A stretch of 57,377 bases of DNA from an uncultured Actinomycetes bacterium (GTDB taxonomy: Bacteria > Actinomycetota > Acidimicrobiia > IMCC26256 > PALSA-555): contig CAIUKV010000141.1 of assembly GCA_903899845.1 (NCBI GenBank), positions 1 to 57,377 of the forward strand, given 5' to 3'. Positions 27,094 to 34,106 of this stretch are shown piece by piece. Both the position numbers and the translations under genes were made by a program. The notes beneath the pieces were generated by a model. The model had not been told where the DNA came from. It made no database searches and worked only from the letters and a program-made list of their open reading frames with translations. Position 1 is the stretch's first letter; every line of letters starts with the position of its first letter.

Positions 27094-27864
27094 TCAGCGG
27101 TCGCGCAGGAAGGGGAACCGGGCACGGGTGTCGGCCACGTGGGCCGGGTCGACCTCGGCGAGGAGGATCTCCTCCGCGCCCTGCGGGCCTGCGTCGGTGG
27201 CGCTTGCGCACTCCTCACCGAACGGACCGATCACCGCGCTGTCCCCGGCGTAGTCGAGCCCCCCACCCGAGCCGACCCGGTTCACCCCGACCACGTAGGC
27301 CTGGTTCTCCACCGCCCGCGCCCGCAGGAGCGTGCGCCAGTGCTCCCGGCGGCGGTCGGGCCAGTTGGCGACGACCACGAAGCAGTCGGTGGTGGGCGCC
27401 GCGGCCCAGAAGTCCGGCGCGAAGCGCAGGTCGTAGCAGACGTGCAGGCTCACCCGGACGTCGTCGACGGTCACCGTCACGGGGTGGGTCCCCGGGGTGA
27501 AGCGCTCGTCCTCGCCCGCGTACCCGAAGAGGTGGATCTTGGCGTAGCGGTGGACCTCGCCACCGGGCCCGGCGAGCACGAGGGTGTTCGTGGGCCGGGC
27601 CCCTGCAGTGGCCTGCTCGGCCAGCGACCCGCACACCCAGACGCCGTGGGCCGCGGCCTGCTCGGCCAGGAACGCGGTGCTCGGGCCGTCGGGTGGCTCG
27701 ACGATCCGCTCGGCCGCAGGCGAGAAGCCCGTGGCGTACATCTCGGCGAGCACGACGAGCCGGGCCCCGGCCCCCGCCGCCGCGGCGATCTTCGGCGCGA
27801 GCCGGATGTGGTTCGCGGCCGGGTCCTCCCACACGATGTCGTGCTGGACCGCCGCGACCCTCAC
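27094..27864 (-). CDS. Carbon-nitrogen hydrolase, omega-amidase (Nit2/YafV) type
   Basis: 256 aa nitrilase superfamily with the Glu-Lys-Cys triad: VVLAEMYATG (Glu), YAKIHLFGY (Lys), SLHVCYDLRF (Cys). The short length and LHVCYDLRFAPDFW fit the Nit2/YafV omega-amidase branch, which hydrolyses 2-oxoglutaramate or 2-oxosuccinamate. GTG 27864 overlaps the TGA of the aminotransferase in a GTGA. A glutamine transaminase coupled to an omega-amidase is a recognised pair, used for example in methionine salvage. Specificity is inferred from this pairing. Confidence 0.87.
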   Translation of the reverse strand: MRVAAVQHDIVWEDPAANHIRLAPKIAAAAGAGARLVVLAEMYATGFSPAAERIVEPPDGPSTAFLAEQAAAHGVWVCGSLAEQATAGARPTNTLVLAGPGGEVHRYAKIHLFGYAGEDERFTPGTHPVTVTVDDVRVSLHVCYDLRFAPDFWAAAPTTDCFVVVANWPDRRREHWRTLLRARAVENQAYVVGVNRVGSGGGLDYAGDSAVIGPFGEECASATDAGPQGAEEILLAEVDPAHVADTRARFPFLRDR

Positions 27865-29018
27865 GCGAGCCCCCGCAGCCGCCCGACCGCCTCCTCGAGG
27901 ACCTCACGGCGCTTGGCGAACATGAAGCGCACCAGGGGCGCACCGGCGGCGACGTCGTCGTAGAAGACCACCGTGGGCACCGCCACCACGCCGCACCGGT
28001 GCGGCAGGGCGCGACAGAACGCGAGCCCGTCGGACTCCCCGAGCGGCCGGATGTCGGCGGTGAGGAAGTAGGTGCCGGCCGAGGGGTGGACGGTGAAGCC
28101 GGCGTCGGCCAGCCCCGCTCGCAGCAGGTCACGCTTGGCCGCGAGGTCGGCGGCGAGCCCGGTGAAGTAGGTGTCGGGCAACCGGAGCCCGGCGGCAGCG
28201 GCGTGCTGGAAGGGGGCACCGTGGACGTAGGTGAGGAACTGCTTCACCGTCCGGACCGCAGTGACCAGTTCGGCCGGGGCGCACACCCACCCGGTCTTCC
28301 AGCCGGTCATGGAGAAGGTCTTGCCCGCCGACGAGATCGTGATCGTCCGCTCCCGCATCCCGGGCAGCGTCGCCAGCGGCACGTGGACCGCGCCGTCGTA
28401 CACCAGGTGCTCGTACACCTCGTCGGTGACCGCCACGAGGTCGTGGGCCACGCACGTCGCCGCGATCAGCTCGAGCTCGGCGGGCGAGAACACCTTGCCG
28501 GTCGGGTTGTGGGGCGAGTTGAGCAGCAGCACCCGGGTCCGGGGGGTGATCGCGGCCGCCAGCGCCTCGGCCGTGAACGAGTGGTCGGGCGGGGTGAGGG
28601 TCACGCAGCGACGCCGGGCCCCGGCCAGGGCGATCCCGGCCGCGTAGGAGTCGTAGTACGGCTCGAACGTCACGACCTCGTCGTCGGCCTCGAGCAGGGC
28701 GAGCAGCGTCGCGGCCACCGCCTCGGTGGCCCCGGCGGTGATCAGCACCTCGGTGTCGGGGTCGTAGCGCAGGCCCCAGAACCGCTCCTGGTGCTCGGCC
28801 ACCGCGTGACGCAACGGCGCGATCCCGATGCCCGGGGGATACTGGTTGTCGCCCGCCCGGATGGCCGCGACCGCGGCCTCCACCACCTCGGGAGGCCCGT
28901 CGGTGTCGGGGAAGCCCTGCCCGAGGTTGACCGAGCCGGTGGCGGCGGCGAGGGCCGACATCTCGGCGAAGATCGTCGTGCCGAAGCCCTGCATCCGCTC
29001 GACCAGGTGGGCGGTCAT
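27861..29018 (-). CDS. PLP-dependent class I/II aminotransferase (DapC/glutamine-transaminase type)
   Basis: 385 aa fold-type I aminotransferase. NLGQGFPDTDGP, NQYPPGIGIAPLR, NSPHNPTGKV, DEVYEHLVYDG and SSAGKTFSMTGWKTGW (Schiff-base Lys). Overall it closely resembles mycobacterial Rv0858c, annotated DapC (N-succinyl-diaminopimelate aminotransferase), in a family that also contains kynurenine/glutamine/methionine transaminases (YbdL). The coupled omega-amidase favours a glutamine-transaminase role over DapC here. ATG 29018 has TAGGCT 6 nt upstream (leaderless). Confidence 0.88.
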   Translation of the reverse strand: MTAHLVERMQGFGTTIFAEMSALAAATGSVNLGQGFPDTDGPPEVVEAAVAAIRAGDNQYPPGIGIAPLRHAVAEHQERFWGLRYDPDTEVLITAGATEAVAATLLALLEADDEVVTFEPYYDSYAAGIALAGARRRCVTLTPPDHSFTAEALAAAITPRTRVLLLNSPHNPTGKVFSPAELELIAATCVAHDLVAVTDEVYEHLVYDGAVHVPLATLPGMRERTITISSAGKTFSMTGWKTGWVCAPAELVTAVRTVKQFLTYVHGAPFQHAAAAGLRLPDTYFTGLAADLAAKRDLLRAGLADAGFTVHPSAGTYFLTADIRPLGESDGLAFCRALPHRCGVVAVPTVVFYDDVAAGAPLVRFMFAKRREVLEEAVGRLRGLA

Positions 29019-29024
29019 GACCCG

Positions 29025-29030
29025 AGCCTA
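29025..29030 (-). promoter_or_regulatory. Leaderless -10 box (TAGGCT)
   Basis: TAGGCT, 6 nt before ATG 29018 on the minus strand; no SD. Confidence 0.5.
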
Positions 29031-29056
29031 GGGCCGGTCGGTCGGCGGCGGCCGCC

Positions 29057-29821
29057 TCAGACGAGCAGCCGGTCCCGCAGGGCGGCGCGCACCGGGGCGT
29101 CCACCCCGATGGACTCCGCGTAGCCCGCCCAGTCGTCCCACTCGGCGCGCACGCGGACGATGGTCTCGGCCATCGACTCCGGGAAGGCGTTGCGCAGGTC
29201 GGCGCCGATGCCGCGGGCCGACTCGGCCCCGGCCGGGTCGTCATGGCCCCGCAGCACGTGGATCCGGTCGATCACCTCGCCGGTGAGCGCGTAGTCGGCG
29301 ACGATGTCGGCGTCCGACACTCCGAGCAGCCCCAGGACCAGGGCGGCGAACACGCCGGTGCGATCCTTGCCCGCGGCGCAGAAGAACACCACCGGCTCCT
29401 CCGATGCGGCCACCCGCCGCAGCGCGGCCGCGTAGGCGCCGGCGCCGTTGCGCAGCATCGACACGTAGGCGTCGGGGGCGGTGATGAGCGTCCGGCGCAC
29501 CGCTTCGTCGTCGAGGAGCGGGCGGGTGGTGTCGAAGGTCGGCAGGTGCACGTGCTCGGCCGACACCAGGGCGATCCCGCCCCACCCGTTGGTCTCGAGC
29601 TCGTGGGTGGTGCGGAAGTCGATGAGGGTCGTCACTCCGAGGGCGTGGACCCGCTCGACGTCGGCGTCGGTGAGCCGGTGGAGCGCGTCGCTGCGGAACA
29701 GGTGGCGATGGCGGACCCTGCGGCCGTCGCCCGCCGGGTAGCCCCCGAGGTCACGGAAGTTGACCGGGCCCTCGAGGGGCAGGCGGCGCAGCGCGGTCGG
29801 GTCGATCTCACCGCTGGTCAT
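29057..29821 (-). CDS. PtpB-like tyrosine/lipid phosphatase
   Basis: 254 aa. NFRDLGGYPAGDGRRV at the start and VFFCAAGKDRTGVFAAL in the middle are hallmarks of the atypical PtpB family (C-x2-GKDRTG loop; Cys nucleophile, Arg for phosphate). PtpB-type enzymes act on phosphotyrosine, phosphoserine and phosphoinositides. ATG 29821 overlaps the previous phosphatase gene by 14 bp, a tandem duplication. No signal peptide is visible. Physiological substrate unknown. Confidence 0.88.
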   Translation of the reverse strand: MTSGEIDPTALRRLPLEGPVNFRDLGGYPAGDGRRVRHRHLFRSDALHRLTDADVERVHALGVTTLIDFRTTHELETNGWGGIALVSAEHVHLPTFDTTRPLLDDEAVRRTLITAPDAYVSMLRNGAGAYAAALRRVAASEEPVVFFCAAGKDRTGVFAALVLGLLGVSDADIVADYALTGEVIDRIHVLRGHDDPAGAESARGIGADLRNAFPESMAETIVRVRAEWDDWAGYAESIGVDAPVRAALRDRLLV

Positions 29822-30620
29822 GGTCGGCCGCCTCTCGGGGGTCGGGGTCCGGGTCGGGGTCCGGGTCCGGGTCGGGCTCGAGCAGGTTGGCGCGCATCGC
29901 CGTCAGGGTCGTGTGGTCGACGCCGTGACCGGCGAGGTATCCGGCCCAGTCGCCGTGACGGGCGCGCAGGAGGCCGAGGAAGGCGTGCATGGTCTCGGCC
30001 CGCGCGTGGGCCATGTCGGGCGAGAGGTTCCGCCAGGCCCGCACGTCGGCCGGGTAGTCACGCCGGCTCGCCGCCTGGATCGCGTCGAGGGCGGCCTGGG
30101 TCCGGGCGTAGTCCGCCGCGATCGAGTCGTCGGGCACGCCGAGGATGCCGAGGACCATCGCCGCGGCCACCCCGGTGCGGTCCTTCCCTGCGTTGCAGAA
30201 GAACACCAACGGGGTCGCGGCCGGATCGGCGAGCAGCCGGGCCAGCCCGGTGAAGCACCCCGGGCCCTCGTCGAGGTAGCCGAGGTACCGCTCGGGGGCG
30301 GTTGCCGGTCCGGCGACGGGGGCGTCGGCACCCAGCACGGCGGGGCGGGTGGGGAGGTTGTGGTACCGGGCCCCGAGCCCGTCGATCCGACCGGTGCCCA
30401 CGTGGGCGATCTCGTCGGGCGCGCGGAGGTCGACCACCGCGGCGAGCCCGAGCGTCCGCACCGTCACGACGTCGTCGGCGGTCATGCGGTGCAGCGCGTC
30501 GCTGCGGTACACCCGCCCCGCCCGGACCCGCTGCCCCGGCCCCGCCGGCAGCCCCCCGACGTCGCGGAAGTTGTGCAGGCCCGTCAACCCGACGACCGGG
30601 GGCACGACCTCCGCCGTCAT
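29808..30620 (-). CDS. PtpB-like tyrosine/lipid phosphatase with (Asp-Pro)n tail
   Basis: 270 aa. NFRDVGGLPAGPGQRV, RSDALHRMTADDV and VFFCNAGKDRTGVAAAM mirror the neighbour at 29057, so the two are paralogues. The C-terminus is a run of about seven Asp-Pro repeats encoded by GGGTCC/GGGTCG hexamers. ATG 30620 overlaps the TGA of the thioesterase (ATGA). The protein ends 14 bp inside the next phosphatase gene. The tail is acidic, disordered and probably variable in length. Confidence 0.88.
   Translation of the reverse strand: MTAEVVPPVVGLTGLHNFRDVGGLPAGPGQRVRAGRVYRSDALHRMTADDVVTVRTLGLAAVVDLRAPDEIAHVGTGRIDGLGARYHNLPTRPAVLGADAPVAGPATAPERYLGYLDEGPGCFTGLARLLADPAATPLVFFCNAGKDRTGVAAAMVLGILGVPDDSIAADYARTQAALDAIQAASRRDYPADVRAWRNLSPDMAHARAETMHAFLGLLRARHGDWAGYLAGHGVDHTTLTAMRANLLEPDPDPDPDPDPDPREAADHDQR
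29838..29876 (-). repeat. Hexanucleotide coding repeat, (Asp-Pro)n
   Basis: About six GGGTC(C/G) units encode the (DP)n tail of the phosphatase. In-frame expansion or loss is possible. Confidence 0.9.
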
Positions 30621-31240
30621 GCGGGCGCCGCGCCGCCGGCGCCCCGCCAGCGCTCGTGGTCGACGATGATGAACACGCCCTCGCACTCGGCACAGAGGCG
30701 GTCGCCGGCGTGGATGGTGCCCTCGGCCCGCACCTTGCGGCCGTCGACCCCGACGTGGCGGGCGGTCAGGGTCAGGTCGGTCCGCAGGGGGGTCGGGCTG
30801 CGGTAGCGGATCGTGAGCGTGCCGGTCATCGCCCCGACCTCGGCGGTGATGTTGGCGATCCCGAGCATCTCGTCGAACAGCGAGGCGATGATCCCCCCGT
30901 GCACGCACCCGGGTGGCCCCTCGTACGCGGCGTCGAGGTTGGCGGTGCCGTGGACCACGCCGTCGTCGTCGACGCGCACCCGCACCGGTGGGGCCAGCGG
31001 GTTGGCCAGGCCGATCTGGGGCGAGAACGGGAAGTAGTCGTGGGGCGCCTGCGACGGCGTGAACGCGGGCACCGACAGGGTCCACTCGGGGGTGACCGGC
31101 GCGAGGTCGTCGGCCACCGCCTCGATCGCCGCCGCCGCCCGCCCGAGCGCCTCGGGGTCGGCCTCGGTGCGGACCAGTTGGTGGGTGATGCGCCGGACCG
31201 CCTCGGCCAGCCGCTCGTGGGCGGGACCGGGCGGGCTCAC
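30617..31240 (-). CDS. Hotdog-fold thioesterase (PaaI/4HBT-like)
   Basis: 207 aa. LDAAYEGPPGCVHGGIIASLFDEM is the conserved hotdog core (HGG...D), followed by TGTLTIRYRSPTPLRTDL and ECEGVFIIVD. An N-terminal ~70-residue helical part (ERLAEAVRRITHQLVRTEAD) matches the layout of the paralogue at 15135. GTG 31240 overlaps the ferredoxin stop in a GTGA; the longer ORF runs antisense-like through the ferredoxin. Predicted acyl-CoA thioesterase. It sits between the ferredoxin and the phosphatases in one operon. Confidence 0.85.
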   Translation of the reverse strand: MSPPGPAHERLAEAVRRITHQLVRTEADPEALGRAAAAIEAVADDLAPVTPEWTLSVPAFTPSQAPHDYFPFSPQIGLANPLAPPVRVRVDDDGVVHGTANLDAAYEGPPGCVHGGIIASLFDEMLGIANITAEVGAMTGTLTIRYRSPTPLRTDLTLTARHVGVDGRKVRAEGTIHAGDRLCAECEGVFIIVDHERWRGAGGAAPA

Positions 31241-31437
31241 TCGTCGACGATGGCGATGGCCTGCTTCGGGCACTGGCGGACGGCCTGCTCGACCTTGGGG
31301 CGCAGGTCGTCGCCAGGGTGCTCCTCGAGGACGTAGAGGAAGTCGTCGTCCCGGACCTCGAACACCTCGGGGGCGACCGCCATGCAGATGGCGTTGCTCT
31401 CGCACACGTCGAAATCGACGACGACCTTCCAACCCAT
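31237..31437 (-). CDS. Ferredoxin, 3Fe-4S P450-type
   Basis: 66 aa. VCESNAICMAVAPEVFEV and VRQCPKQAIAI give C-x2-N-x2-C ... C-P: the second cluster Cys is replaced by Asn. Actinobacterial P450 ferredoxins often have a non-Cys residue here and bind a 3Fe-4S or altered cluster. It carries electrons to monooxygenases; P450s are encoded at 20875 and 35944. ATG 31437 has an SD (GGAGGGA). First in a GTGA/ATGA-linked operon with the thioesterase and phosphatases. Confidence 0.9.
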   Translation of the reverse strand: MGWKVVVDFDVCESNAICMAVAPEVFEVRDDDFLYVLEEHPGDDLRPKVEQAVRQCPKQAIAIVDE

Positions 31438-31492
31438 GCTCTGTCCCTCCGGTGAGTCCTGCCCGGATGCTATCCGGCGGGCCCGGTCCGCT

Positions 31493-32005
31493 CTAGTCCG
31501 TCGGTCGGGCCGCCCCGGGGGCCGGGGCGAACGGGTCGCGGCGGAGGTGGTGGCCGAGGTCACCGATCAGGTCCGTGAGGATCAGCCGGTCGGCGAAGCG
31601 CCAGACGCCCCCGACCCGCTCGAAGCGGTCGTGGTAGCGGCCGGCGATGATCGGCTGGAGCGGGAGGTCGTCGGTCTGCTGCAGCACCAGGTAGTAGGAG
31701 CGGGCCGTCGCGGCGTCGTCCGCGAGGTCGATCACCACGTTGGTGGTCACGTGCTTGGTCCGGGGCGTGCCGTCGGGGTAGCGCCGGACCATCCCCTCGA
31801 ACGTGGCCAGCACCGCGGCGGCGCCGGTCTGGGAGTGGACGGCGTCGCCGGCGTCGGCCCGGTAGGTGGCGTCCGCGAACAGGTCGGCCGCGCCGGCGAA
31901 GTCGCCCAGGTCGACCCGCTCGGCGTAGGTCATGATCAGCGTCTCGATCGCGTGCCAGTCGTCGCTCGGCGACGGGCCCGGCGGGGGTGGGGTGTCGGGG
32001 GCCAT
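31493..32005 (-). CDS. SnoaL/NTF2-like domain protein
   Basis: 170 aa. WHAIETLIMTYAERVDLGDFAGAADLFAD is the standard opening of the SnoaL_4/limonene-epoxide-hydrolase-like cone fold, with GRYHDRFERVGGVWRFADR near the end. Members are hydratases, isomerases, dioxygenase subunits or non-enzymatic; nothing here decides which. ATG 32005 has TAGGGT 5 nt upstream. It is 55 bp upstream of the ferredoxin gene and may share its transcript. Confidence 0.85.
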   Translation of the reverse strand: MAPDTPPPPGPSPSDDWHAIETLIMTYAERVDLGDFAGAADLFADATYRADAGDAVHSQTGAAAVLATFEGMVRRYPDGTPRTKHVTTNVVIDLADDAATARSYYLVLQQTDDLPLQPIIAGRYHDRFERVGGVWRFADRLILTDLIGDLGHHLRRDPFAPAPGAARPTD

Positions 32006-32010
32006 GCCCG

Positions 32011-32016
32011 ACCCTA
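32011..32016 (-). promoter_or_regulatory. -10 box (TAGGGT)
   Basis: TAGGGT, 5 nt before ATG 32005; no SD. Confidence 0.4.
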
Positions 32017-32045
32017 GGTCACCGCCGGGGGCGGCGCCGGGCCCG

Positions 32046-32693
32046 TCAGCTGAGGATGTTCACCGCGCGGGCGACCACGAGCAGGATGATGACGACCGAC
32101 AGCGCCGCCTGCACCATCATCGCCAGCTTCGCCCAGCGGCTCAGGGGCATCGCGTCGGTCGGGCTGAACGCAGTGGCGTTGGTGAACGAGACGTAGAAGT
32201 AGTCCACGAACCGGGGTGCCCACGCGTCGTCGCGGTAGGGCTCGGGCAACGTCCACTGCGGGAACAGGAACGACGGGGCCCGCTCCCTGTCGGCCGGGTC
32301 CGAACGGCCGACCGGGCCGCCCCGGTCCAGCTCCCAGTACCACAGGGCGAACACGATCACGTTGGTGAGCCAGATCGCGCCGCCGGTGAGCAGGAGCACC
32401 GCCGGGTCGTCGAGGCCGCGGCCCCGGGCGAGGTCGACGACCATCCGCGTGCCGACCCCGAGGTTGGCGACGGTGAGGATCCCGGTGAGCACGAGCGCGG
32501 CGACCCGCCAGCCGACGCCGGGGCGGGCCTGGGTCCGGGTGCCGAGGAGCAGCACCACCGCGAGCACCCCGGCGACGGCGTCGAGCACCCACCGGGGGTG
32601 GTTGGCCACGCGGTCGGGCACGATCGACATCAGGACCACCGCGACGAGGATGGCGGCCGTCGCCTCGGCCCGGCTCTCTCGTGACCGCTCCAT
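32046..32693 (-). CDS. Multi-pass membrane protein, DUF1345-like
   Basis: 215 aa. About five hydrophobic segments: AAILVAVVLMSIV, AGVLAVVLLLG, VAALVLTGILTVA, AIWLTNVIVFALWYW and a C-terminal QAALSVVIILLVVARAV. The loop DYFYVSFTNATAFSPTD before the last helix is like the DUF1345/ion-channel-like pore-loop region. Function unknown. ATG 32693 is the only good start; it is preceded by a CACAAT hexamer. It is separated by 40 bp from the SnoaL gene downstream, which has its own promoter. Confidence 0.75.
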   Translation of the reverse strand: MERSRESRAEATAAILVAVVLMSIVPDRVANHPRWVLDAVAGVLAVVLLLGTRTQARPGVGWRVAALVLTGILTVANLGVGTRMVVDLARGRGLDDPAVLLLTGGAIWLTNVIVFALWYWELDRGGPVGRSDPADRERAPSFLFPQWTLPEPYRDDAWAPRFVDYFYVSFTNATAFSPTDAMPLSRWAKLAMMVQAALSVVIILLVVARAVNILS

Positions 32694-32742
32694 GGTGGCG
32701 GCATTGTGCCGGGCCCGGGCGGTGGAGTAAAGCCTGGGGTCT

Positions 32743-32763
32743 GCGACCGGCGACCGGCGACCG
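32743..32763. repeat. 7-bp tandem repeat (GCGACCG), 3 perfect copies
   Basis: Three perfect copies plus a degenerate fourth in the divergent gap before the VOC gene. Confidence 0.85.
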
Positions 32764-32788
32764 GCGAACTGCGACCACGGAGGCCCGC

Positions 32789-33709
32789 GTGCCCCTCGGC
32801 GTCACCCAGGTGTTCCACGTCAACGTCAACTGCTCCGACCTCGACGCCGCCCTCGCGTTCTACCGCGACCGGCTGGGGCTCCGGACCGGCGTCCGCACCC
32901 GCCCCGCTGCACCCCAGGACGGCGCTGCGTTCCGGCTCGACGCGGCGCAGTGGGACGCCTGGGTCCTGCACGACGAGCGTGGCCTCGGCGCGGGCTGCGC
33001 GATCGACCTGCTCGAATGGCAGGTCCCCGAGCCGGTCGGACGCCCCGCCCGGGCCGACGAGCCGGGCTGGAACCGGATCGGGTTCTTCGTCGCCGACCTC
33101 GACGCCCGCTACGAGGCGCTCGTCGCCGACGGCCGGGTGGGGCACGGCGGGCCGCCCCACGAGACCACGATCGAGGGCGGTGCCCCGGTGCGCACCGTGG
33201 TGGTCGACGGGCCCGACGGGGTGCTGGTCGAGCTGGTGCAGACCGGCGTGGACCGGGTCGGGTTCGTGGCGGTCGGGGTGACCGACCTCGACCGGGCGGT
33301 CGCGTTCTACACCGAGGTGCTGGGCTTCCGGCTGCGGTTCCGTCGGGGCCCGCTGCGCCAGCCCGGCGACCAGCTCGGGCTGCCCGGTGAGATCGGCCTG
33401 GCCGCGGCCTACCTCGACGACCCGCGCGGCGACGGCTCGTTCATGCTCGAGGTCGTGCAGCTGCTCGACCCTGCGCCCCGCGTCGGCGCGCCCCGTCCCG
33501 CGCACGGGCTCGGGCTGTTCCGGTTGGCGCTCCTCACCGACGACGTCGCCCGCGACCACGACGAGCTGGTCCGGCTGGGCGTCCCGTGCTGGTCCCCGCC
33601 GGTGGAGCTCGCGATGGGACCCGGGCTGCCCCCGGTGCGCGCGCTGCTGTTCGAGGACCCCGACGGCACCGTCGTCGAGCTGATCCAGGCGCCGGGTCGA
33701 GCGGGCTGA
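32789..33709 (+). CDS. Double-domain VOC (glyoxalase/dioxygenase-like) protein
   Basis: 306 aa with two vicinal-oxygen-chelate domains: VTQVFHVNVNCSDLDAALAF to VLVELVQTG (about 1-155) and VGFVAVGVTDLDRAVAFYTE to GTVVELIQAPG (about 157-302). Each begins with the family's D-x-x-x-A-x-x-FY pattern. VOC proteins include extradiol dioxygenases, epimerases and glyoxalases; ligands are not clear enough to choose. GTG 32789 has an SD (ACGGAGG). Convergent with the ABM gene (25 bp). Confidence 0.85.
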   Translation: MPLGVTQVFHVNVNCSDLDAALAFYRDRLGLRTGVRTRPAAPQDGAAFRLDAAQWDAWVLHDERGLGAGCAIDLLEWQVPEPVGRPARADEPGWNRIGFFVADLDARYEALVADGRVGHGGPPHETTIEGGAPVRTVVVDGPDGVLVELVQTGVDRVGFVAVGVTDLDRAVAFYTEVLGFRLRFRRGPLRQPGDQLGLPGEIGLAAAYLDDPRGDGSFMLEVVQLLDPAPRVGAPRPAHGLGLFRLALLTDDVARDHDELVRLGVPCWSPPVELAMGPGLPPVRALLFEDPDGTVVELIQAPGRAG

Positions 33710-33734
33710 CCGGGCCGGCCCGCTCGCCGGATCG

Positions 33735-34034
33735 TCAGCCCTTGATCACCACCACCGGGGCGGCGAACTGGAGGTCGAGGCCCTCGACCGCGTCGGCGAT
33801 GCCCGCCAGCGCGGCCATGGCCGGCCCGACCATGTGGGCGTCGAGCGCGGCCTGGTCCTCGTAGAGCTCGGTGACGTAGAACACGTCCGGGTTGGCGGTC
33901 TGGCGGTGCAGCACGTACATCAGCGTGCCCGCCTCGGCCAGGACGGCGTCACGGGCCTTCTCGAACTCGGCGACGATCTCGTCGCCCCGTCCCGCCTTGG
34001 CCGTGATGGTGGCCACCACCGACACCTTGCTCAT
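33735..34034 (-). CDS. ABM-domain (antibiotic biosynthesis monooxygenase-like) protein
   Basis: 99 aa ferredoxin-like fold: VSVVATITAKAGRGDEIV, LMYVLHRQTANPDVFYVTELYEDQAALDAHM. Typical of small YgiN/ABM quinol monooxygenase-like proteins, which act without metal or cofactor or serve as stress proteins. ATG 34034 has an SD (GGGAGG). Transcribed after the D-aminoacylase-like gene's 3' side on the same strand but with its own leader containing a 12-bp repeat array. Confidence 0.85.
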   Translation of the reverse strand: MSKVSVVATITAKAGRGDEIVAEFEKARDAVLAEAGTLMYVLHRQTANPDVFYVTELYEDQAALDAHMVGPAMAALAGIADAVEGLDLQFAAPVVVIKG

Positions 34035-34043
34035 CGTCGCCTC

Positions 34044-34103
34044 CCGTCGTGGATCCGGTCGTGGATCCCGTCGCGGACCCGTCGTCGGGCCCGTCGGTCG
34101 GGC
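34044..34103. repeat. 12-bp degenerate tandem repeat, 5 copies
   Basis: CCGTCGTGGATC-like units fill the gap between the amidohydrolase stop and the ABM start. Confidence 0.7.
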
Positions 34104-34106
34104 ACC

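Noticed and set aside
33709-33735. Terminator at the GC palindrome between convergent VOC and ABM genes
   Set aside because: CGGGCCGGCCCG is a self-complementary 12-mer without loop or T-run; not enough to call a terminator.
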